The position numbers were made by a program, and so were the translations under genes. The notes beneath the pieces were generated by a model that ran no database searches, had not been told where the DNA came from, and saw only the letters and a program-made list of their open reading frames with translations. Below are positions 17,973-26,881 of a stretch of DNA of 62,619 bases, piece after piece; positions within the stretch are counted from its first letter, which is position 1, and every line of letters begins with the position of its first letter. This DNA comes from Bacteriovoracaceae bacterium (GTDB lineage Bacteria; Bdellovibrionota; Bacteriovoracia; Bacteriovoracales; Bacteriovoracaceae), in assembly GCA_028101965.1 (NCBI GenBank), contig JAOHMI010000007.1, forward strand, positions 1 to 62,619, read 5' to 3'.

Positions 17973-18167
17973 TTATACTCTTTTTACTCTTTCAGCTTGA
18001 GGACCTTTTTGACCTTGTCCAACTTCATATTCAACAGAGTCATTCTCATTGAGAGTTCCACCATCTACATTTGAAGTATGAACGAAAACGTCTTTTCCAC
18101 CATCATCAGGTGTTATAAATCCAAAACCTTTTTCATCATTAAAAAATTTAACTTTACCAGTTGCCAT
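17973..18167 (-). CDS. CspA-family cold-shock protein
   Basis: A 64-residue single cold-shock domain from ATG 18167, which has AGGAGAA seven bases upstream; longer in-frame starts lie in the leader. RNP1 is KGFGFITP and RNP2 is VFVHTS, with TGKVKFFN at the N-terminus and [10 protein letters not shown] at the end. It binds single-stranded nucleic acid and acts as an RNA chaperone in the cytoplasm. The long AT-rich region upstream fits a leader of the type that controls cspA, though I do not see a defined element. Confidence 0.93.
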   Translation of the reverse strand: MATGKVKFFNDEKGFGFITPDDGGKDVFVHTSNVDGGTLNENDSVEYEVGQGQKGPQAERVKRV

Positions 18168-18699
18168 AAGTTCTCCTAATTTTATTTTCTTAAAATTAAT
18201 TTTTTGAATTATATATTTTTGTATCTGTTGATATAAAAAGTCCATTAAAAATTCAAAAATATTTTCAGTTTATCTTTATAATGTATACTTCCTACATCTG
18301 TCGTTTAGTTTACAAAAATACGACTCTATTGCCACTAAATACCTTATATTATTTATTCCTTCAATCACTTTTTTCATAAAAAAGGGTGAATTTTTGTTTG
18401 TTTCGATATTTCCCGACAGGTTGATCAACCCAAACAGAGTAAATAATCTCTTATTTTCTACTAAACAAGCACCATAAATTTTAATAACTGTATTACATTT
18501 AAAGTGAATTCATCAAAAATCAATTGAAATTAATAAGACTCTGTAAAAATCATCTCAATAAAGGTATTGGAATAGCATTCCATACGCTATTTCCCTATTT
18601 CAACAAACCTCTTTTTGAAGTCTGTGGATTCACTAATTACAAATGGGCTCAAAAAGGCTGAAATATGGAGCTTAAACAATCTTAAAGATAATAATGCTT
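18168..18699. other. 532 bp intergenic region upstream of the cold-shock gene
   Basis: The first ~150 bp probably holds the cold-shock promoter and leader. A perfect 12 bp palindrome GGTTGATCAACC lies at 18419-18430. On the plus strand 18503-18661 is open for 52 codons with protein-like content (HTLFPYFNKPLFEVCGFTN) but no ATG and no ribosome site, so it may be a gene remnant. Nothing else is identifiable. Confidence 0.3.
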
Positions 18700-19407
18700 T
18701 TATTTAGTATCTGATTTATTCATGGCCTCTATGGCCTGATTTTGGGAATTCTTCCTCTCACTGTATCGATTTACCAAAAATTTAGCATGATCACGGGTCA
18801 AATAAGTAAAGCGCAAAAGTTCTTCCATCACATCTACCACTCTATCTCTAAATGCTGAGTCTTTCATCATCCCATCCTCATTGAACTCTTGATATGCTTT
18901 TGCTACGGAAGATTGGTTTGGGATCGTTATCATGCGCATCCATCTACCAAGAATCCTCATATTATTAACGGCGTTAAAGCTTTGAGAGCCACCACTAACC
19001 TGCATCACGGCCAAAGTTCTGCCCTGGCTTGGGCGTACAGCTCCCAAAGATAAAGGAATCCAATCAATTTGCGTCTTTAACAGTCCAGACATATTTCCAT
19101 GAAGCTCGGGTGACGACCATACTTGTCCCTCAGACCACAGACTTAACTCCCTAAGCTCCAATACCTTTTCATGCTCGACAGAACGTTCATGATCAAAAAC
19201 AGGAAGCCCTTCAGGATTAAAAAACTTAACTTCTGCTCCCATTAATTGAAGAACTCTCCCTGCTTCTTCGGCCAAAAGCCTTGAGTACGAACGAATTCTA
19301 AGTGAGCCATAGAGAATCAAGATCCTAGGTTTGTGCGATGAAGCACATGAATTTTCCGCTTTTAAATCAAATTTCTCATTGTCTAAATTATTCGTGTTTT
19401 CTTTCAT
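18700..19407 (-). CDS. arsH: ArsH-type NADPH-dependent FMN reductase
   Basis: A 235-residue flavodoxin-like protein. The FMN-binding start is [19 protein letters not shown]. It also has [29 protein letters not shown] and [19 protein letters not shown], which are hallmarks of ArsH rather than generic NAD(P)H:FMN reductases. ArsH oxidises trivalent organoarsenicals or acts as a general quinone/azo reductase. No arsenic efflux pump, reductase or metal-sensing ArsR lies nearby; the ArsR at 2.8-3.1 kb is unrelated in position and lacks metal ligands. A broader redox-stress role is therefore plausible. The gene is monocistronic. Confidence 0.85.
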   Translation of the reverse strand: MKENTNNLDNEKFDLKAENSCASSHKPRILILYGSLRIRSYSRLLAEEAGRVLQLMGAEVKFFNPEGLPVFDHERSVEHEKVLELRELSLWSEGQVWSSPELHGNMSGLLKTQIDWIPLSLGAVRPSQGRTLAVMQVSGGSQSFNAVNNMRILGRWMRMITIPNQSSVAKAYQEFNEDGMMKDSAFRDRVVDVMEELLRFTYLTRDHAKFLVNRYSERKNSQNQAIEAMNKSDTK

Positions 19408-19557
19408 AGGGTTACCTTTAGTATATAGAAATATTCTCTTGTTGATACTAAATGTATAAATTTTTCGATTTCAGAATTATTAGATCACTTAAATAAAAAA
19501 GCTGGCAAATCTTTGATAAAAATTCTTTTCCATATTCGGGCACATCAGATAGTGGAT

Positions 19558-20118
19558 TTATAGTCCATCATTGCTTGTTCCTGATTGATCGCCATCATCA
19601 GTGATTGAATTGTCTTGTCCCCAAAATTTACTTCCTGAAGCTCCGGTTGAATCATTAATCCATGTCCCCCATGTCCCCCGTCCCGTCGTTGGATCATATA
19701 ATCTTCTATCTTCTACGTTTGTCGACATACACTTTTTTTCTCTATTATCAAGAAAAGTTCGAGTGTTCTCTATTGCAAAGTTACAATTTCTCAAATACTC
19801 AAGTGTGAGCTCTTTTTTTGGGTTTTCACCACACTTACTCTTAACCATAGCATCGTTAAAAGATTGATCAGAGCTCGTAAATGGATATCCAGTTTTCCCT
19901 ATAACATGACAATGGTTGGACCCATAATCATCAAAGGTAATTGCTAAGGCAACATACTCCTCGATGTCTGCAATTTCAGTTAAACGTGATTGTGATCGTT
20001 TTAGGTAATTTACAAGATCTTCAGATGAATAAATTTGAATTGGCATCCTCATCGGATTGGTTATTCCATCAGAAGAAATAATAAGAATAAATAAAAAGAT
20101 AGAAATTTTTCCAATCAT
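19558..20118 (-). CDS. Secreted protein of unknown function
   Basis: About 186 residues. The N-terminus is a signal peptide (MIGKISIFLFILIISSDG). The mature part has four cysteines: HCHVIG, KSKCGE, NCNFAI and KKCMS. The last 40 residues are rich in Gly, Asp, Ser and Trp (TTGRGTWGTWINDSTGASGS) and probably disordered. A GTG directly before the chosen ATG could also initiate. I know no family for it. It is one of two consecutive minus-strand genes for small secreted proteins, with 151 bp between them. Confidence 0.55.
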   Translation of the reverse strand: MIGKISIFLFILIISSDGITNPMRMPIQIYSSEDLVNYLKRSQSRLTEIADIEEYVALAITFDDYGSNHCHVIGKTGYPFTSSDQSFNDAMVKSKCGENPKKELTLEYLRNCNFAIENTRTFLDNREKKCMSTNVEDRRLYDPTTGRGTWGTWINDSTGASGSKFWGQDNSITDDGDQSGTSNDGL

Positions 20119-20269
20119 CACAGAGACAATCGGTATATTTGCATATTTTCTTGAATAAAATAGAGAATAAACTTAGAAAAAGCCTCTTCCTATTAAGAAT
20201 CTAAAATATCTCTAATCTACAAATTTTTGTTACTAAAGAATAAGATTAGAAATAAACTATTGAAGATTT

Positions 20270-20884
20270 TTAAATATGCTTACAATAATTTAAATTCGTA
20301 GAAACAGTAGAAGTGGATTTCTCGGTTACGATTGTATAATCCATGTCATTTGCTTTTATTTTATCAAAATCTTCATTACTAATATTTTGAACACCGAGAA
20401 AAGATCCAATAAACCTTAAATACTTTTCATTTGAAACGGTATATGCGTAGGCAACGAAAACATTTGAGTTTACATTTTGTCTTCTTCCAAGTTGAGGCCA
20501 ATATCCTCGATCTGTTGAATACTTATAAACTTTATTAAATTGTCCGTAATAAATTTCTTTATCTTTATAAAATTTAATCGCCAATAAGCCTCTATTGAAA
20601 TTTAACTCAACCCAAGCAGCTTTTTTATTGTTTGGATTTTTCAGTCGAGAAACTGAGCATCGAATAATTCCTGTTTCCAAATTATCATTCTTTACATATT
20701 CACTTTGAAATTGATCAAGTGATAAAAACCTATTTCTACTTTCACTCTCTTGATATGCCCAAGGATTCTTATTTACTGTCCAGTTAATAGAGTCAATATC
20801 TAAGTTTTTAGTAAAACTTTTATCGGCCAATAATAAATTTGGAAGAATTAAAGATGAGAATATGAGGAAAAATAAAACTTTCAT
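20270..20884 (-). CDS. Secreted protein of unknown function
   Basis: A 204-residue protein with a typical signal peptide (MKVLFFLIFSSLILPNLLLA, cleavage before DKSF). AGGAG-like sequence precedes the ATG. The mature domain is probably beta-rich, with many Tyr, Trp and Asn, and only two cysteines (IIRCSV and NYCKH) that could pair. No catalytic motif is recognisable. It is monocistronic, followed at some distance by another orphan secreted-protein gene. Confidence 0.6.
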   Translation of the reverse strand: MKVLFFLIFSSLILPNLLLADKSFTKNLDIDSINWTVNKNPWAYQESESRNRFLSLDQFQSEYVKNDNLETGIIRCSVSRLKNPNNKKAAWVELNFNRGLLAIKFYKDKEIYYGQFNKVYKYSTDRGYWPQLGRRQNVNSNVFVAYAYTVSNEKYLRFIGSFLGVQNISNEDFDKIKANDMDYTIVTEKSTSTVSTNLNYCKHI

Positions 20885-21151
20885 ACAGTCTCCTAGTTGC
20901 TAAGGAATATTCACCATGTATCGTGAATAAATTTTAATACAAATGAATAAATAAATTTTGTAAAAAGTAGATGATTGTTCAATTAGTAATTCATATAATG
21001 AATAAGATATAGTCAAATGACATTAATTTAAAGATTAAGGTACTTAATACAATAGCAAATTCCATTTTCAGTAAAGACAATTAGTTTTTAATTAAAAAGA
21101 TACATAAAAAGCATTATTAACAATTTAATTATATTAAGATACTATTTTGTC

Positions 21152-22333
21152 ATGCCACTTAAACGAGTTCTCGGTCCAGCATTAGTTTCATTATATGGAA
21201 TAGGCACTATCCTTGGAGCAGGAATTTATGCGCTCATTGGAAAAATAGTGGGAGTTGCTGGCATTCATGCACCAATTTCATTTTTTATATCAGCAATTTT
21301 AGCTATATTGACCGGTTACTCTTACACCCGATTAACTCAACTCTACCCTAAAAGTGCTGGAGAAGCAGAATACGTTTATCAAGGAACAGGTAAAACCTCA
21401 CTTTCTTTAATCATTGGCTTCTTAGTCGCCCTCAGTGGAATAATTTCTTGTGCCACTCTTCTGAACGGCTTTGCTGGATATCTGCAAATCTTTATTCCAA
21501 TTCCTATCTGGATTGGAATTATAGCAAGTGCAACCTTAGGATTTACTCTTGCCATGATTGGAGTAAAACAATCAGTTATCTTCGTGACCATCGGTACAAT
21601 CATAGAGGTTCTAGGACTAATTCTTATTTGCTCAATGGCAACACCAAATATTATTGAAAATTCTGATAAACTTCAGGAAATGTTATTCAATATTAAAACA
21701 AGTCACTTTACACCTATAGTCTCTGGAGCCTTTATCGCTTTTTATGCCTATATTGGTTTTGAGGACATTGTTAATCTTGCTGAAGAAACAAAGAATCCTG
21801 GAAAATCACTTACCTTGGCCATATTTATTTCAATAGCTGTCTCAACAGTTCTTTACATTTGGGTCGCAATCTCTGCCATCTCGGTATTTGAACCAAGTAC
21901 TTTAATTGAAAGTAAAGCCCCAGTTGCTGATATGTTTGCTCAGCTTGGAGGAAGCCCAAGAATTATTTCTATCATAAGCCTTTTTGCAATATTTAATGGC
22001 GTACTAGCGCAAATAATTATGTCATCGAGGATACTATATGGCCTTAGGTACCCACTTAAGAGCTTAACTTGGCTTGCAAAAGTATCTGAAAAGTCTCAAG
22101 TCCCCCGAAATGCCACCTCATTTGTCATGACTATAGTTCTTATTCTAGCTCTTTTTATTAACATTCAAAGTCTTGCAGAATATACCAGTTTCACTATCAT
22201 CATCGTTTTTTCTTTTGTGAATCTATCACTACTCTTGATCGAAATGAGAAATCAAAAGAAAAAAATATTAAACTTAATCATCCCAGGACTGGCAATGATA
22301 CTTAATTTAACTTTTTTAATTTTACAGTTTTAA
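21152..22333 (+). CDS. APC-superfamily amino acid permease
   Basis: A 393-residue inner-membrane protein with about 11-12 hydrophobic segments. The N-terminal helix has the APC substrate-binding pattern YGIGTILGAGIYALIG. Helix 6 contains FIAFYAYIGFEDIVNLAEE, typical of the cationic/neutral amino acid branch (YfnA/CAT-like), followed by TKNPGKSL. It is shorter than most APC carriers (about 450) because the C-terminus ends right after the last helix. It should import an amino acid or polyamine by proton symport. A cupin gene follows 55 bp downstream on the same strand. Confidence 0.85.
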   Translation: MPLKRVLGPALVSLYGIGTILGAGIYALIGKIVGVAGIHAPISFFISAILAILTGYSYTRLTQLYPKSAGEAEYVYQGTGKTSLSLIIGFLVALSGIISCATLLNGFAGYLQIFIPIPIWIGIIASATLGFTLAMIGVKQSVIFVTIGTIIEVLGLILICSMATPNIIENSDKLQEMLFNIKTSHFTPIVSGAFIAFYAYIGFEDIVNLAEETKNPGKSLTLAIFISIAVSTVLYIWVAISAISVFEPSTLIESKAPVADMFAQLGGSPRIISIISLFAIFNGVLAQIIMSSRILYGLRYPLKSLTWLAKVSEKSQVPRNATSFVMTIVLILALFINIQSLAEYTSFTIIIVFSFVNLSLLLIEMRNQKKKILNLIIPGLAMILNLTFLILQF

Positions 22334-22388
22334 CGGAATCTCACCTTATGGTTTATATTAAATTTAAACAACTAAATGGCAATTATAA

Positions 22389-23366
22389 ATGATTGAAAAA
22401 CTATTAAGCATCGCCTCCGAAATCGAAAACAATTATAATCAAAAAGACTTTTCAAAAGTATCTTTTGAGAAACTTGAATCTATCGATTTTCAGTCTGATT
22501 TAAATTCATTGGAAAGCCAAATTACAGACTTAATACTAAAAAATAAACTGCCGAAACAAGTTAATCTTTATAATCTATTTGGGCAGCCTCCTATAACCAT
22601 TTTTAATAATGGTGAATTTGTGGTAGATATTTATTTTTGGCAAGATAATGATACCTCCATCCATGATCATAGCTTCTCAGGTGCTTTTAAACTATTCTCT
22701 GGCCACTCAATTCATGAAACTTTTAAAGTAAGTCGAGTTGACCATGATTTTAAAGATATATATCTCTCGGAACTAGATTTAGCTGACGCCCAATTGCTTT
22801 CCTCAAATAACACATACGAAATAATATCAGGTGATCAGTTTATTCATCGGTTAGTCCATTTATCAAATCCAACTGTTACGGTCTGTCTAAGAACAATTAA
22901 TGATAACGAAGAAAATCAATGGCAATATTTTAGTTCAGGGGTCTCAATTCAAAAAAATAATATTACTGAAACTGAACTTAAATATTTATTTTTCATGGAA
23001 TATCAATTCAACCAAAATAGAAATAATATCCAAAGTAAAGTAATGCAATTTACACAAGATTTATCATTTTCAAAATTATTTAATTTTTATGAAAAATTAC
23101 ATTTATATTCATTTGGTTTCTCTGAAGATTTCAATCAATTGGCTATAGAGATAGTAGAAAGTATAATTCAATCTAATAAATATTTCGAACCTTACTCAAA
23201 TTATTATATCCTGGCACAGGATTTTATCGAATGTATTCATGATACTCCTGAAGATCGATTGATCACACATTGTTTGAATAATAAGTTAGATCAAAAATTA
23301 AGTGAAAAATTATTTAAGCAAATATCAAGTAATGATTTCAATGAATATTTATTAAAATATCAGTAA
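22389..23366 (+). CDS. Cupin-like protein with C-terminal helical domain
   Basis: A 325-residue cytoplasmic protein. The central part is cupin-like: WQDNDTSIHDHSFSGAF gives the HxH metal pair, HETF a possible glutamate ligand, and DQFIHRLVHLSNPTVTVCL the second-motif histidine. The pattern resembles small-molecule (thiol-type) dioxygenases. Residues 205-325 are alpha-helical, acidic and rich in Phe, Tyr and Asn, with no domain I recognise. The gene follows the APC permease closely (55 bp), so the two may act on the same amino acid. Substrate and enzyme type are not proven. Confidence 0.55.
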   Translation: MIEKLLSIASEIENNYNQKDFSKVSFEKLESIDFQSDLNSLESQITDLILKNKLPKQVNLYNLFGQPPITIFNNGEFVVDIYFWQDNDTSIHDHSFSGAFKLFSGHSIHETFKVSRVDHDFKDIYLSELDLADAQLLSSNNTYEIISGDQFIHRLVHLSNPTVTVCLRTINDNEENQWQYFSSGVSIQKNNITETELKYLFFMEYQFNQNRNNIQSKVMQFTQDLSFSKLFNFYEKLHLYSFGFSEDFNQLAIEIVESIIQSNKYFEPYSNYYILAQDFIECIHDTPEDRLITHCLNNKLDQKLSEKLFKQISSNDFNEYLLKYQ

Positions 23367-23415
23367 AGCGAAGTTATACAATATAAATTCTCTTCGAATT
23401 GCAGGATAATGAATT

Positions 23416-24165
23416 TTATTTTCCAATTGACGGTACATACCGTTGAAGAAATTCAATTTGGTCATTGGTAAGAGGAAGTAAATTTACAATTAATCCAACT
23501 CGACCATGGTTAGGGTCAATATATTCATCAAAGTATTTTCTCTCTTCGCCAAATCCACCCCATTGAACTTTGCAAGACCGTTGTGTTCTAAAATACCATT
23601 CACCATTTTTTAACTTCCAAACTGAAATAGAAGTATTTTCTCCAACTGATGAATAAGCGCGAATTGAATAATAATCTGAAGTATTCGATTCTAAATCAAT
23701 TTGTGAATGCCTTGAAATAACGATTCGAGAATCCTTAGATAGTTTAAAGTTTTTGTCATGATCAAGTTCCTCATAAACAAAAGTATCAAGTTTAGCAGAT
23801 TCAGGAAACATTCCATAAGCATTTATTTCATTCCGACTATATCTGGCCCACTCATAATTACCTTCAATATTTTTATTGGTAAAAGTTTCTGTATAATTAA
23901 ATGAAATTCCAGCAGTGTAGACAAAGTCATTCATGCTTAACCTAACACTCCTAGCAGAAATATCATCTTCGAAACCAATTACATTTCGTATTACTGCTAT
24001 ATCGTAGTTGTAGTTTTTCTTATCAATAAATGTATTTTCATCGGAACTAAATGTACTCCAGCAATCTGAGTAGCTCCAGACTTCGATTTGGGCAAAAGCA
24101 GCTGAGCTTGAAAAACACACTAGAATCATTAATGAAAATACAATATTTTGATTAATTGGCTTCAT
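23416..24165 (-). CDS. Secreted protein of unknown function
   Basis: A 249-residue protein with a clear signal peptide ending AAFAQ (residues 1-26). Two cysteines, one early (YSDCWSTF) and one late (QRSCKVQW), probably form a disulfide. Dense Tyr, Ser, Asn and Asp with alternating hydrophobic residues suggests an all-beta domain. The segment WKLKNGEWYFRTQRSC looks like a structural strand pair. No family is recognised. It is monocistronic and convergent with the cupin gene; a short GCGAAG/CTTCG stem lies between them. Confidence 0.6.
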   Translation of the reverse strand: MKPINQNIVFSLMILVCFSSSAAFAQIEVWSYSDCWSTFSSDENTFIDKKNYNYDIAVIRNVIGFEDDISARSVRLSMNDFVYTAGISFNYTETFTNKNIEGNYEWARYSRNEINAYGMFPESAKLDTFVYEELDHDKNFKLSKDSRIVISRHSQIDLESNTSDYYSIRAYSSVGENTSISVWKLKNGEWYFRTQRSCKVQWGGFGEERKYFDEYIDPNHGRVGLIVNLLPLTNDQIEFLQRYVPSIGK

Positions 24166-24407
24166 TTTATATTCCTTTTATTTATTAGAATTTAAAAAGT
24201 TTTATACTTAATAGAAAAAACGATGCAACGATTTAATCATCCCTCCTGTTCATTCTCTAAAAAAATGTCACTTTTTAACTATGCTTAAGTGTGTCTGATT
24301 TGTTTTTGTATTTTTTATACAAATTTTAAAGTTAAAATAATAAACTCATCTTATTTTTATTAACTTTATGACAAGCGATATATTATTCAATCTATATTAT
24401 TTCAGAA

Positions 24408-24893
24408 TTACTCTAGTTCACCATCGAGGTAGTCAACATCTTGATCAGCTTTTACCATATATCGAAATTTCCTATTACCCTGTTCACCAACCATGGCCAA
24501 TACCTTATTTGAATCAGGGTATTCACATATTTCTACGGGCTTATTTGTACTAAGACACAAATATTTTAAATCACTATTGCTAGTATTTATTATTTGATGG
24601 GCAACCTCTTTTCCTCCTGGAGGGCAGGCAATAATATCATGTTTCTTGATTTGGTATTCTTTATTTCCAAAGCGTAAAGTGCCCTCGCCTTCGAGAATAA
24701 GGAACATTTCTTCATTGACTTGATGATTATGAAATGGACAAACTCTTTTTCCTGGAGGAACGATACTTAAACTATATCCCAGTTTTTCCGCTCCTATTAA
24801 AGGGCTTATGGGAGCATATTTTTCTTCGTATTTTCCATTTGAGCTTTGCTCAAACTCGGTAATTTCATCGATATTTAAAAATGGTTTTTTCAT
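24408..24893 (-). CDS. Cupin-domain protein
   Basis: 161 residues from ATG 24893; an in-frame TTG at 24929 would add 12 unlikely residues, and neither start has a strong ribosome site. A single conserved cupin barrel is visible: motif 1 CPFHNHQVNEEMFLILEGEG carries H-x-H-x5-E, and motif 2 is DIIACPPGGKEVAHQIIN with the final histidine. Such proteins bind Fe, Mn or Zn and act as isomerases, dioxygenases or sugar-binding proteins. The GGKEVAHQ form is common in DUF861-like small cupins. Function is unassigned. Confidence 0.8.
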   Translation of the reverse strand: MKKPFLNIDEITEFEQSSNGKYEEKYAPISPLIGAEKLGYSLSIVPPGKRVCPFHNHQVNEEMFLILEGEGTLRFGNKEYQIKKHDIIACPPGGKEVAHQIINTSNSDLKYLCLSTNKPVEICEYPDSNKVLAMVGEQGNRKFRYMVKADQDVDYLDGELE

Positions 24894-25006
24894 GGATAAA
24901 AAACTAGCAACTCCAGAGTGACACGTCAAATAATCTATTGTTGAGAATCAATAACTAAATCTCACTTTTTTTCTTGGAAAGCTAAAAATAGTTACGAATG
25001 GAGAAT

Positions 25007-25429
25007 TCACTTATCTTTAATCTTATTCATTAAACGCATCAATGCAGCCTCACTTCTAGGTTTAACAAAATCATTTCCAATTTCTAATAAATCGGGATCA
25101 TCAGCTGAAATTCCCAAGGTCGATATCTCTTCTGTTTTAATGATTATATAATCCTTTTCCATTGGAACAAGCAAACCACCATTTTGGTTTAAGTATTCTT
25201 TGGCTTCCGAATAATCTCTAAACCATAAATTTAAGGTTGATCCAGATTTGAAATTAGTAATAAATGAGCTCGATTCAATAACTTTTTTGTACGAATTCCA
25301 ATTTTCATATCCTGCCGAACGAGCAAGAATATTATAAGAGTCCTTTAATTTGATTTCTTTCCCAAGCTTTCATTTAGCTTTTTGAAGCAATTTAGCCTTG
25401 ATACGAATTGATTCTAACCGAGATGACAT
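25007..25429 (-). pseudogene. Small conserved protein gene interrupted by an in-frame TGA
   Basis: An ATG at 25429 with an excellent AAGGAG site opens a 141-codon frame. It is interrupted only by TGA at codon 20 (25370-25372) and ends at a normal TGA (25007-25009). The reading MSSRLESIRIKAKLLQKAK, stop, KLGKEIKLKDSYNILARSAG then YENWNSYKK matches a common N-terminal element of small proteins annotated with the glyoxalase superfamily, where Lys or Arg stands at the stop. A single base change could make the TGA. The rest is intact, so this is a recent nonsense mutation, a sequencing error or, least likely, readthrough. Confidence 0.65.
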
Positions 25430-25584
25430 ATAAATCTCCTTAAAAAATTGCTCTTTATCCGCTTTAGCAATTAAGAAAGATTTATTAATAATTATCTAAT
25501 GAAGTGAGATACTCTTTTGCGGATAGGCATCTTCAAAAAACCTATACCTATTATAACATAAGATTAATTTAAAACAATGATATA

Positions 25585-26712
25585 TTAACTTGGATAAATA
25601 ACTTCATTACATCCATTGAACCTTGAGAATGAATTAATCTTTGATTTTAATTTTTCTAAGTATTTTAGTTTATATTCAATCTTTTCCCAATTATATGAAA
25701 TGACAACTAAGCTTTTATCTTTCCGATTCACTTTGCAGTCAATACGTGCAATAAATTTTTGATCAACCAGAACAGGTAGTGTGAAGTAGCCATATTTACG
25801 CTTTTTAGCTGGAACATAACACTCAATTTGATAATCAAAATTAAAAATATCTAAAAGTTTCTTTCTCTGAATCACCATATTGTCAAAAGGTGAAAGTATT
25901 TGAAGCCTTGAGGTTATTTTTGGTTTCAATTCCAAATTCTCTATATAAATATAATAAGTATTATCTAATCCAGAGATATTAAGTTCTACTAATTTCTTAT
26001 CCTCCACCAAATTTTTGACTTCTTTATTCACTATTTTTTTAAGGTCACTTTTATGAAGATATGACATCTCAAGCTCCGAGGCGAAGGTATGATGCTTAAG
26101 AGTTCTATCAATCATATAACGGCAATACTCTTCTTTACTAGGAACTTTAAGACTAATATTTTTAGGAATGACTCTCCTAGATAAATCAAAAACCTTTTGA
26201 AAGCCCTCACGCCGGGTTATTTCAAGCTCCCCTTCCATGAAAAGTCTCTCCAAAGCTTTTTTAGCCGGCTTCCAATCCCACCAACCATTTTTCTTTGAAC
26301 TCTCCTGTTTAAAGTCTCTCGATAATAAGGGACCTTCCTGTTGAATCCTTTTTAAAACATGCTTCATGACCTTTTTATCTCGAGGCCACCAGCTTGAGCC
26401 ATCAATATTTTTAAAACGCTCTTTTAAAAAAAGAGAGTACCTATAATCTTTCATTGGTAAATAGGCTGCTGCATGAGCCCAATACTCAAATGCCTTTCTC
26501 GAATTTATTAAGCCTTCTAGATCACTTTTTTTGTACTTTGGAAATCTCGACCAAAATACGTGATGATGAGAACGTTCAACCACAGAAATGGTATCAATTT
26601 GAACATACCCAAGGTTCAAGAGAACATCGTAGGCAGAATGAGTCGTTTTATTAAGGGCCTGTCCATGTATAAACAATTTTCTCGCTTCAGTTTGAGTAAT
26701 TGCTTCAATCAT
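25585..26712 (-). CDS. YcaQ/AlkX-like DNA glycosylase (winged-helix HTH_42)
   Basis: A 375-residue protein of the AlkZ/AlkX family, which unhooks DNA interstrand crosslinks and removes bulky alkyl adducts. The catalytic motif near the first winged helix is Q38-I39-D40 (GYVQIDTISVVERSHHH), the Q-hydrophobic-D form of the E. coli YcaQ branch rather than the Q-x-Q form of AlkZ. Further signatures are FEYWAHAAAYLP, the central winged helices (about 120-220) and ILSPFDNMVIQRKK. With Ada-AlkA and Ogt this gives the cell three layers of alkylation repair. Its promoter is shared divergently with the thiolase gene. Confidence 0.85.
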   Translation of the reverse strand: MIEAITQTEARKLFIHGQALNKTTHSAYDVLLNLGYVQIDTISVVERSHHHVFWSRFPKYKKSDLEGLINSRKAFEYWAHAAAYLPMKDYRYSLFLKERFKNIDGSSWWPRDKKVMKHVLKRIQQEGPLLSRDFKQESSKKNGWWDWKPAKKALERLFMEGELEITRREGFQKVFDLSRRVIPKNISLKVPSKEEYCRYMIDRTLKHHTFASELEMSYLHKSDLKKIVNKEVKNLVEDKKLVELNISGLDNTYYIYIENLELKPKITSRLQILSPFDNMVIQRKKLLDIFNFDYQIECYVPAKKRKYGYFTLPVLVDQKFIARIDCKVNRKDKSLVVISYNWEKIEYKLKYLEKLKSKINSFSRFNGCNEVIYPS

Positions 26713-26881
26713 AATTCACTCTATTTAATTTTGGTTTGTATTAAGTCTAATTCTTTGAATTAAAAACATAGCACTGATTTAACAATTATGACTATGAATT
26801 TGAAAAAAGGGATATGCCAAATTAAATAATATTTGATATAAGCATAATTCACAATCTAGGATATTGGCAGAGGAGAAAGCT

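Noticed and set aside
18419-18430. Perfect palindrome GGTTGATCAACC
   Set aside because: Only 12 bp, single copy and far from both flanking starts; a 12 bp palindrome is expected by chance in a window of this size.
26454-26763. Plus-strand frames opposite the start of the AlkX-like gene
   Set aside because: Antisense to conserved winged-helix sequence; no ribosome site.
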